Shown: positions 1 to 5,991 of the stretch, piece after piece | Layout of the letters: each line of letters opens with the position of its first letter | Numbering within the stretch: the stretch's first letter is position 1 | Assembly (NCBI GenBank): GCA_014384685.1 | Contig: JACNFL010000136.1 | Location: forward strand, 1-8,132 | From: Methanobacteriota archaeon | Lineage (GTDB): Archaea > Thermoplasmatota > Poseidoniia > Poseidoniales > Thalassarchaeaceae | Length of the DNA stretch: 8,132 bases | Direction: 5' to 3' | The notes under the pieces: model-generated | The model's database searches: none | What the model was told of the DNA's origin: nothing | Seen by the model: only the letters and a program-made list of their open reading frames with translations | Made by a program: the position numbers and the translations under genes

Positions 1-25
1 TGACAATAACTCCTTCTGGGTATTC

Positions 26-469
26 TTAACTTGATTCTTCGTCAAACTGTAAAATTAATTGATTACGGTCAATCAAACTTTCACGTGAACCATAAATTCT
101 AGTTTTTGAAACTGTTTGGAGATGAGCGGCAATTCTGATATCTGAAGTATCCACCTCCTCTTCATGCAATTGCTGGGCGATGATTTGACCATTTTCGTCA
201 CCACCGAGAATACAGAAAAATCTGACATTCATCCCTAGATTCACTAATCCTCTAGCGATATGAGCAGCAGCCCCCGCACTCTCGGATTTGTTAATCACTT
301 TTACAACTGGAACCGGTGCGAATGAATTGAGGTGATTTGCCCAACCGTGAAAGTAACGGTCAAGAATTACGTCACCCATCAAAAGAACGGGTTTTTCTTC
401 GGGATTTACAACCATTTCGTGAAGTGATCGTAACAGGTCAATCTCGTTTTGCACTACTTCGTCTAGCAC
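26..469 (-). CDS. PfkB/HldE-like sugar kinase, N-terminal half (probably frameshifted)
   Basis: The 147-residue product matches the N-terminal half of ribokinase-family (PfkB) kinases, closest by eye to the heptose-7-phosphate kinase domain of HldE/RfaE. The visible motifs are GDVILDRYFHG (about 32-42), APVPVVKV (51-58), the glycine/alanine-rich substrate-binding segment SAGAAAHIARG (64-74), the LGGDENGQ turn (88-95) and SLIDRNQLILQFDEE (131-145). HldE kinases phosphorylate heptose 7-phosphate at C1 in nucleotide-heptose synthesis; family members use other sugars, so the substrate is uncertain. Kinases of this family are about 300-330 residues, so the catalytic GAGD motif and ATP site are missing here. 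The TAA at 26-28 is internal to the window, so the edge does not cause the shortening. The start used is GTG at 467-469, behind a purine-rich AGGGGTAGG; a GTG at 500-502 is also in frame. It follows the winged-helix gene by 55 bp on the same strand. Confidence 0.8.
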   Translation of the reverse strand: MLDEVVQNEIDLLRSLHEMVVNPEEKPVLLMGDVILDRYFHGWANHLNSFAPVPVVKVINKSESAGAAAHIARGLVNLGMNVRFFCILGGDENGQIIAQQLHEEEVDTSDIRIAAHLQTVSKTRIYGSRESLIDRNQLILQFDEESS

Positions 470-524
470 CGCGCCTACCCCTTTCAGGCCCTGCGAAAGG
501 ACGAAGCCAAATCAACCCACCTAT

Positions 525-1304
525 CTACGAATGGCGAATAATCCACTCTAATTGCACTTTTGCAATGTACTCAGAATCGAGTCCGAGGGAGCGGGCTAGG
601 CAATCCAACATTGCTTGTTCATCATCAGAAATAAAGCCATCTTGCCAAGCAACTTCTAACACTTCTAGATAAGTGTCTGTTTGTTGTTCTGGAGATTCAA
701 CACGCTCTGAGGAAACTTCAGATTCAATCTTATCAACACTATCGGGCTCAAGACCGAGATGTAAAGAAATGTCATCCAGCATCCCTCTTTCATCGGCGGT
801 AATCTGCCCATCGTTCCAGGCACGATGTAGGACTTTACGATATAAGTCAACTGAGGGAGCGTCCTCTTCAATTTCTTGATCATGCATTGATTGGTCGTAA
901 TGATTTTCAGAATTTAGATGGCTTAACACATGAAGAAATGGAATATCGTGGCCAGCAAATTGACCCAAAGTGGTTTGTCCTTCATCGGTAGAAATCTCGC
1001 GAGATGCTAATCCTTGTCTCATTGATTCAGCCGCAGAAATGCCTGTAGGTGTCATAAAATAGACCCTACAGCGTTGTTTTGACCCCTCAACATGACGTGT
1101 TTCAACCTCAACCAAATCCTGTGCCATCAAAGATTTCAAGGTTCTAGGAAGATGTTTCCTCGCAATCCCTACAGCACCACTAATCCCTGCTTGGGTTTGT
1201 TCGTGCTTACCCTCCCATTGTGATCGCTTCTTTGGATGCTCAAATAGATGAATTAGCACTCTTTGCTCAACGGTGAAATCGCTGAGTTTGCCTTTGCCAC
1301 TCAT
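525..1304 (-). CDS. Winged-helix (MarR-like) protein with two TerB-like repeats
   Basis: I do not recognise a named gene. Residue numbers count from a possible TTG start at 1311-1313. Residues 14-103 look like a winged-helix DNA-binding domain: a first helix (TVEQRVLIHLFEHP), a helix-turn-helix around GISGAVGIARKHLPRTLKSL, a wing (DLVEVETRHVEGSKQRCRVY) and a closing helix (TPTGISAAESM). A polar linker (about 104-150) follows. Then come two similar helical repeats, about 156-198 and 214-256, each with the pattern AW(N/Q)DG-(Q/F)I-(T/S)-(A/D)DE-ML-(L)GL. This pattern resembles TerB/DUF533-type modules, which bind metal in some families. No transmembrane segment is visible, so a cytoplasmic regulator is likely. 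I prefer ATG at 1302-1304, with GAGG 11 nt upstream; the TTG would lie only 2 nt from that GAGG. It diverges from the tRNA endonuclease gene and may be cotranscribed with the kinase gene. Confidence 0.75.
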   Translation of the reverse strand: MSGKGKLSDFTVEQRVLIHLFEHPKKRSQWEGKHEQTQAGISGAVGIARKHLPRTLKSLMAQDLVEVETRHVEGSKQRCRVYFMTPTGISAAESMRQGLASREISTDEGQTTLGQFAGHDIPFLHVLSHLNSENHYDQSMHDQEIEEDAPSVDLYRKVLHRAWNDGQITADERGMLDDISLHLGLEPDSVDKIESEVSSERVESPEQQTDTYLEVLEVAWQDGFISDDEQAMLDCLARSLGLDSEYIAKVQLEWIIRHS

Positions 1305-1330
1305 GTCACTCAAATCCTCTGAGTAGGGGC

Positions 1331-1344
1331 TATCCTATCAAATG
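1331..1344 (+). promoter_or_regulatory. Possible promoter element for endA
   Basis: TATCCTATCAAATG lies about 52 bp before the endA ATG in the divergent intergenic region. It resembles GTATCAT-containing sequences upstream of the lipoprotein and M6 genes. A TATA/TFB-type role is inferred; no canonical TTTATA box is seen. Confidence 0.3.
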
Positions 1345-1395
1345 TGACGGAAGAAGGGGCGATTAACTCAAGTCTGAAAGGCGCGAGGCGCGGGT

Positions 1396-2436
1396 ATGGA
1401 TAGTGGGCCGGCGAAGAGGAGGACCATTGGCCCTTGCGTGCAAAATCCCGATGGGTGGGTGCTTTCTGGACCAGCTGCGCAGAGACTTTTTGATAAGTCG
1501 GGAATTGGAATCCCGCTACCAAAAAATGAATTATTGTTGCAAGCCTGTGAAGTCCTGTTTTGTCACCGGCACAGACATCTTGAGATGAGTGAAAACTGGT
1601 TGGAAGAACAATTAGTTGAATCTGCAGAATTATTGCATGAAACCGCTGCATTGGAAGCAATGAGGGTACCTGGTGAACAGGTTGTTTTAGCACATAATGT
1701 TGCTAAAATATCTCCAAAAACAATTGTTTCAGATGGCAGTTGGGCACTACGATGGTCCCGCTCATCAAATCTCAAAACTGGTTTAGCGGCTGCTGAAGTT
1801 ATTTGGGTTAGAGATTTTGAACCTATTCAGTGGAACAACCTTTACAATTGGGCGGCTGAAGTAACTGCGTTAGGGAGAATTGCCGAAGTATTGATTGTTG
1901 ACGAAGAGATGGGCGTGACCACATACAGAGTAAATCCAGCCAACCCAGCAGGTGCTCTAAGTGAAATTGAATTGGATAATCTTCTTGAATCTGAAACTAG
2001 TTTAGTTGGCGGCAGATGGGATGGAGCCTTTATGCCCAAAGATGTTGAACTCCCAGAACAAATTGGCACACCGCTTCCTGAAGGTAAGTGGCTTGATGAA
2101 GATGAAGTCAGAATCCTAGAAGATGCAGCAGATGAAAATGGAAGTATATCATTACTAAGAGATGTTCTAGCCCGGAAACTCCTCCCACGTTCCGGATTCA
2201 AATACGGAACACGTTGGAGATTATACGAACTGTCTGTAGGAGAGGAACATGCCCCTTGGTTACTACAACCTGAATGGCTGGCACCGCACGACTGGGCTCA
2301 AGCTTGCTTAGCAGCAAGACTTGCTAATGGAGTACACAAAACTTGGTTATGTGGATTTCAAATTGATGATAAATGGTGCTACCTAGCCCTTCAAAGACCG
2401 CCTTCTGAAGGAAGATGGTCAGGATTCCGTCACTGA
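1396..2436 (+). CDS. endA: tRNA-splicing endonuclease (tRNA-intron lyase), two-domain archaeal type
   Basis: This cytoplasmic enzyme cuts introns from archaeal pre-tRNAs at bulge-helix-bulge sites, leaving 2',3'-cyclic phosphate and 5'-OH ends. The C-terminal catalytic domain (about 251-335) is clear: LLRDVLARKLLPRSGFKYG, then WRLYE with Tyr277, EEHAPWLL with His285, and ARLANGVHKTWLCGF with Lys315. These match the Tyr/His/Lys triad of the family. The N-terminal half (about 85-180) contains a second, degenerate copy of the fold, ending in a strand-rich EVLIVDEEMGVTTYRV that mirrors the end of the catalytic domain but lacks the triad. At 346 residues this fits the single-gene form with a pseudo-catalytic and a catalytic unit, expected to act as a homodimer. 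The ATG at 1396 follows a GAGG 8 nt upstream (1385-1388). The gene diverges from the winged-helix gene and ends 18 bp from the oppositely oriented lipoprotein gene. The start has not been compared with homologues. Confidence 0.85.
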   Translation: MDSGPAKRRTIGPCVQNPDGWVLSGPAAQRLFDKSGIGIPLPKNELLLQACEVLFCHRHRHLEMSENWLEEQLVESAELLHETAALEAMRVPGEQVVLAHNVAKISPKTIVSDGSWALRWSRSSNLKTGLAAAEVIWVRDFEPIQWNNLYNWAAEVTALGRIAEVLIVDEEMGVTTYRVNPANPAGALSEIELDNLLESETSLVGGRWDGAFMPKDVELPEQIGTPLPEGKWLDEDEVRILEDAADENGSISLLRDVLARKLLPRSGFKYGTRWRLYELSVGEEHAPWLLQPEWLAPHDWAQACLAARLANGVHKTWLCGFQIDDKWCYLALQRPPSEGRWSGFRH

Positions 2437-2454
2437 TGAATTAGCAATTTATCG

Positions 2455-3498
2455 TTAGAAACCGTTTAGGATTTCAACCGCTGACACGATGTCACCCTGG
2501 CCCCAGAAATCTACTGCGATGAAGTTAGGAATTTGCCCCCATTCTTGAGTGCAATTATTTGCTCTTTCAACGACAACAGGAATCTGATTGGAAGCATTAG
2601 AGGCCGATTCAGACGATAAGGGGTCAGTGACGAAATGATCAAGCCAGCGTAATGAACTTGAGACGTTACCACGAGCCAATTCACAGTTGAAATATGCGGA
2701 GTCGTTGTAAGCCCAGTGAGTTTTCGCCATGTAATCTCCATCATAGTGATACCAAGAAATGTCAACCTCTGGACGGTCTTGACTGAACAAAATAACACGC
2801 TTACCGGATTCTATGAGACTCGCTAAAGATGGCCAAGGAGCCCCTAATTCTTGAGTGTGGAAATAGGGTGTAAGTAGGGTGGAATCAGATGTGTTTGCTA
2901 TATCCTGAGCAGTTACATAACTCTCAAGGGTGATGATTAGGACTGCGAAAGAATTGTTCTCAAGAAATGATACAACCTCAATAAAGGCATCCTCTAAAGG
3001 CCAATTCCCACTAATAAAACAGGGGTGCAAAGGATAATCATAACCACCGTGACAGAGCATTGATTCGTTGTTGTATTCATGGACATCGAGATTGATGACT
3101 CGGACACCACCCTGCATTTGAGCAGTGATGTTTGTTCGCTGACTGCCACTCAAAATGTTGTGATTACGATCAAAAGAGGCATGAGAATTGTGAGTTGTCG
3201 CCCAAACTGTTTCATTCACACTTCTACTACAAAGTTCGCGGAATGAATTACAAGATGGTGAGGAATTTATGTCCTCAGGGTCCCACCCATTATCTAATTC
3301 CCAACCAGTGGTGAAACCATCGCCGTCGTGGTCTAAATTTCTGTCTAATGGCTCAGGTTCAGGTTCAGGAATTATCTCATTATCAGGTATTGGTTCAGGG
3401 ATTGGATCAGATGTAGCCACCTCAGAAGATTGTAAGCATCCAACAATCCCAGTGCCTAGCATGAGTATAACCATGAATAGGCTGACCACCCTTCGCAT
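2455..3498 (-). CDS. Lipoprotein with TSP3-like repeat and PI-PLC-like phosphodiesterase domain
   Basis: Numbering is from an in-frame GTG at 3502-3504. The N-terminus is a lipoprotein signal: basic RR, a hydrophobic run and a lipobox IVGC with Cys23. A Pro/Glu spacer (EPEPEP) and an Asp-rich TSP3/dockerin-like calcium loop (DHDGDGFTTGWELDNGWDPE, 58-77) follow. From about 95 the sequence resembles PLC-like phosphodiesterases with a TIM barrel: WATTHNSHASF (101-111, His105 a likely catalytic residue), GVRVINLDVHEY (133-144), LCHGG (150-154, His152 the likely second catalytic His), then FLENNSFAVLIITLESY (180-196). Such domains cleave phosphodiester bonds in inositol phospholipids or related substrates; the substrate here is unknown. 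It would sit on the outside of the membrane, held by lipid. I chose ATG at 3496-3498 because GGAG lies 5 nt upstream. Several Asn-X-Ser/Thr sites are present. It is the last gene of the minus-strand cluster. Confidence 0.75.
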   Translation of the reverse strand: MRRVVSLFMVILMLGTGIVGCLQSSEVATSDPIPEPIPDNEIIPEPEPEPLDRNLDHDGDGFTTGWELDNGWDPEDINSSPSCNSFRELCSRSVNETVWATTHNSHASFDRNHNILSGSQRTNITAQMQGGVRVINLDVHEYNNESMLCHGGYDYPLHPCFISGNWPLEDAFIEVVSFLENNSFAVLIITLESYVTAQDIANTSDSTLLTPYFHTQELGAPWPSLASLIESGKRVILFSQDRPEVDISWYHYDGDYMAKTHWAYNDSAYFNCELARGNVSSSLRWLDHFVTDPLSSESASNASNQIPVVVERANNCTQEWGQIPNFIAVDFWGQGDIVSAVEILNGF

Positions 3499-3503
3499 TG
3501 TCA

Positions 3504-3507
3504 CTCC
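3504..3507 (-). promoter_or_regulatory. Ribosome binding site of the lipoprotein gene
   Basis: Minus-strand GGAG stands 5 nt before ATG 3496-3498. It overlaps the in-frame GTG at 3502-3504, so it favours the ATG as the start. Confidence 0.5.
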
Positions 3508-3544
3508 GAAGACGGTGGGTATTCTGATGTTGTCGGCTTGAATT

Positions 3545-3557
3545 AGATATGATACGC
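3545..3557 (-). promoter_or_regulatory. Possible promoter element for the lipoprotein gene
   Basis: Minus-strand GCGTATCATATCT is AT-rich on one side and ends about 46 bp before the ATG. The 9-mer ATGATACGC (plus sense, 3549-3557) recurs exactly upstream of the M6 gene. Confidence 0.3.
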
Positions 3558-3560
3558 AAC

Positions 3561-3578
3561 GTTGAAAGAAAATTCAAC
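3561..3578 (-). terminator. Short hairpin after the M6 protease gene
   Basis: A perfect 6-bp inverted repeat GTTGAA/TTCAAC with a 6-nt loop (TTTTCT on the minus strand) lies 11 bp past the M6 stop. The stem is AT-rich and short. The T-rich loop could be an archaeal-style terminator, but this is weak. Confidence 0.2.
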
Positions 3579-3588
3579 TCCTTGGTGG

Positions 3589-5928
3589 TTACAACAAATC
3601 ATCCAAATCTGGAATTGCGTTAGGGTCATCAATTGAAACACCAACATTTGGCTGTTGAGAAGGCTGTGGACTAGGCCTCTCCGGGCCGGTAAATTCAGCC
3701 ACGCCGTCAGAAATACTTTGTGGGCGTGACTCGTCACTTTCGACTTCAAGTAATTCCGCCAAGTATCTTTCAGCCTGCACATTTTGCTGATTTTCTCCTT
3801 GTTGCCCCATTGTTTGTGGCTGTGCAGAAAATTGAGACTGCGGCATAGGAGATGGCCTTTGATCCCCAGCCGTATTCAAGTGATTAATCGCTTGTTGTCT
3901 TCCTGCTTCTCGAATCTTTGAGTGGGGAGATTTTCTCTTCCTCATCCCCAATAGTATTGACAATGCAATTAATCCTGACATGGTAATAATCAAATTTGCA
4001 GGGTCGGAGAAGAATCGAACTAATTCCCCGCCCTGTTCAAACTGTTCAGCCGTAAGTATAACCTCAATACTTTGCTCTAATCCTTGAGAATCACGTAAAA
4101 CAATTTCACCTCTAGCGACCATCCCAGGAACTAGGAGCCCATTTGGAGATATTGTTAGATTTATCTTTGAACCATCGCCCAAATTTTGAGTTGGGGATGT
4201 GGTTGCAATTCTATCAATCGGCCCCTCCAACCTAACCTCCCAAACTTGCTGACCTAAGCCAGTAAACTCCAATGGTACATTTACAAAACCATCATCGTCA
4301 GATGATATGTCACTCTTGAATTCAGTGTTTTCAAGACGTAATCCAATAGTATGGAAATCAATACTTACTTGTTGAGCAATGGATGAACCACAAGTAAATT
4401 CACCTGTCAAACGTGCCTCGCCACCTACTATACCAGGTGAATCCCACCGTAGGGTTCGAACTACTGATTCCCCTGCAGATAATGGAGTATTCTCAACAAT
4501 TGATATGATTCTGCCATCGCTTGAATTCAGATTTGCACCCAATGTGCACGATGATGAAGCGTTCACTGAAACCAACAAATCTTCATTTTTTAATAATTGA
4601 ATAGGATGGTGAGGAGGAAGTATCTCAAAACTAGGTACACCGGATGTAGATATGGTAAGAGAAAGCGAGTTAGTGTCAACGGCAGTGACCTCGGCAACCC
4701 AATTGACTTGACGGCCATAGTGGTCTATCAAAATACGACCTTCCGCGCCAAACTTTCCACCTGTGGTGAAAGGATCACCTGAACTACCTTGGTCGTTTCC
4801 AGCAAGGAGACCATTATCACCATCTGCTTCTAACACATACAACCAAGGAATATCTGGATTTGTATTGATTAGATTCTGTTCTTTGTCACCTACTGATGTA
4901 TCTTGAACGGTGACTAATAAACCGTGACCGGGAAGATCACTATCAAAGCCATTTGAGCCTCTGAAAGCCATCCACACACGCTCACTTGGTGAAATTTGTA
5001 TGAACAAACCAGAACCCGCAGAAGAGAGAGGGCTGAGGACATAATTTTGAGTCTCACCGGGGTTGTTGACGGATATCTCAGTCGCCCTATCAACACCAAT
5101 CAAATCAAGGGTCGCTAAAGATGGTAAAGCGGGAGTACGCCCATTAACACCATTCCAATTTCCGCTGGCCATAACATCCCAATCACCAAGCCCATTCCAA
5201 TCTTCGCCGGTCCCTTGCCCATGCACATCATACAAGTCAAGTGCACCCATTTGGTGTAACATTTCATGGATGATAGTACCAAATCCGGAATCAAATCCAG
5301 CTATTGTGTAGTGGTCAAATTTGTAGCCGTCAACTTCAACCATTGCTGATAGTGGGCCGTAGTGACTCCAAATACTGCCACTACCACCATTATCCTCCTG
5401 AACCTCGGCTGTGTGAATGATTAGAAAGCGGTCAATCCAACCATCTGAATCTAAGTCAAATTGTGAGAGATCCACCCCTGAAAGTGAGTTTTTAATCACT
5501 GAAGAGGCTAAACCCCCTGGCCCATCTGAACCTTCTTGTCCAACATCTCTAACATTCCCGTCATCTAGCCCCCAGTATGAATCTGGATTTTGGGCGTGGT
5601 ACACCGTTGGCATTATTGTGACAGATAATGTTGTGGCGCCACCAGTAGCCTCAGAAATGTAATCATCAGCGCCATTTGTCCCTGTTAGCAAAGTCCGGGC
5701 CTTGTCAACATTTCTAAATCCAGTTTCAGGAGCATTTGGGAAATCAACTACTACAACCAGCCAACGCTCTTCAGATTGAATTTGAACACTTGGAGCTGTA
5801 TTTTCGATTTCTTGGGTAAAATCATCAAGGTAATCAAAGAATGGGCCTATCCTTGTTGGGTCTTCACTTACATACCACCCAGCAATCAAAATCATTGCCG
5901 CAAGAGGGATTGCAATGATTGGCCTCAT
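3589..5928 (-). CDS. M6-like secreted zinc metalloprotease with C-terminal membrane anchor
   Basis: This is an extracellular peptidase of the immune-inhibitor-A (M6) type. Residues about 4-19 form a hydrophobic signal or anchor without a lipobox. The catalytic domain covers roughly 55-410. It includes WLVVVVDFPNAP, FDLDSDGWIDRFLIIHTA (157-174), the zinc motif HEMLHQMGALD (221-231; His221, Glu222, His225, Asp231) and GLGDWDVMASGNWNG (246-260), all typical of M6. The part from about 430 to 635 is beta-rich, with two cysteines (461, 513) that could form a disulfide. A transmembrane helix (about 645-661) is followed by a basic stop (RKRK) and a Gln/Pro-rich tail of about 110 residues ending DLDDLL, predicted to be cytoplasmic. 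ATG at 5926-5928 has GGTGGAG 9 nt upstream. It lies 63 bp after tatC and 90 bp before the lipoprotein gene. The family call is firm; the protein substrate is unknown. Confidence 0.85.
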   Translation of the reverse strand: MRPIIAIPLAAMILIAGWYVSEDPTRIGPFFDYLDDFTQEIENTAPSVQIQSEERWLVVVVDFPNAPETGFRNVDKARTLLTGTNGADDYISEATGGATTLSVTIMPTVYHAQNPDSYWGLDDGNVRDVGQEGSDGPGGLASSVIKNSLSGVDLSQFDLDSDGWIDRFLIIHTAEVQEDNGGSGSIWSHYGPLSAMVEVDGYKFDHYTIAGFDSGFGTIIHEMLHQMGALDLYDVHGQGTGEDWNGLGDWDVMASGNWNGVNGRTPALPSLATLDLIGVDRATEISVNNPGETQNYVLSPLSSAGSGLFIQISPSERVWMAFRGSNGFDSDLPGHGLLVTVQDTSVGDKEQNLINTNPDIPWLYVLEADGDNGLLAGNDQGSSGDPFTTGGKFGAEGRILIDHYGRQVNWVAEVTAVDTNSLSLTISTSGVPSFEILPPHHPIQLLKNEDLLVSVNASSSCTLGANLNSSDGRIISIVENTPLSAGESVVRTLRWDSPGIVGGEARLTGEFTCGSSIAQQVSIDFHTIGLRLENTEFKSDISSDDDGFVNVPLEFTGLGQQVWEVRLEGPIDRIATTSPTQNLGDGSKINLTISPNGLLVPGMVARGEIVLRDSQGLEQSIEVILTAEQFEQGGELVRFFSDPANLIITMSGLIALSILLGMRKRKSPHSKIREAGRQQAINHLNTAGDQRPSPMPQSQFSAQPQTMGQQGENQQNVQAERYLAELLEVESDESRPQSISDGVAEFTGPERPSPQPSQQPNVGVSIDDPNAIPDLDDLL

Positions 5929-5937
5929 AGTTTACCG

Positions 5938-5944
5938 CTCCACC
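5938..5944 (-). promoter_or_regulatory. Ribosome binding site of the M6 protease gene
   Basis: Minus-strand GGTGGAG is 9 nt before the ATG at 5926-5928. It supports that start. Confidence 0.5.
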
Positions 5945-5950
5945 GCGTGT

Positions 5951-5966
5951 ATATTGAATGATACGC
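5951..5966 (-). promoter_or_regulatory. Possible promoter element for the M6 protease gene
   Basis: Minus-strand GCGTATCATTCAATAT ends about 22 bp before the ATG. It shares ATGATACGC (plus sense, 5958-5966) with the lipoprotein upstream region and includes an ATAT core. Confidence 0.3.
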
Positions 5967-5991
5967 TATCATGTATTCAAGTTATATTCAT

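Noticed and set aside
480..500. CCTTTC/GAAAGG inverted repeat as a terminator for the winged-helix gene
   Set aside because: Six-base stem, no following T run, and it overlaps the leader of the kinase gene; support is too weak.
1310..1693. Minus-strand open frame overlapping the endA start
   Set aside because: No recognisable domain; it is the complement of the clear EndA coding sequence and of the intergenic region.
2437..2454. Bidirectional terminator between endA and the lipoprotein gene
   Set aside because: Only 18 bp, with no hairpin or clear T tract.
3352..3371. Short GGTTCA repeats as a CRISPR or regulatory array
   Set aside because: Units of 6 bp without spacers, in frame, encoding Glu-Pro; this is a low-complexity protein spacer.
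3269..3541. Plus-strand frame with Gly-Ser repeats
   Set aside because: The GSGSG pattern is just the antisense of the Pro/Glu spacer in the lipoprotein.
5063..5662. Plus-strand frames within the M6 protease gene
   Set aside because: Composition is antisense-like and no family motif is seen; the minus frame has strong M6 motifs.
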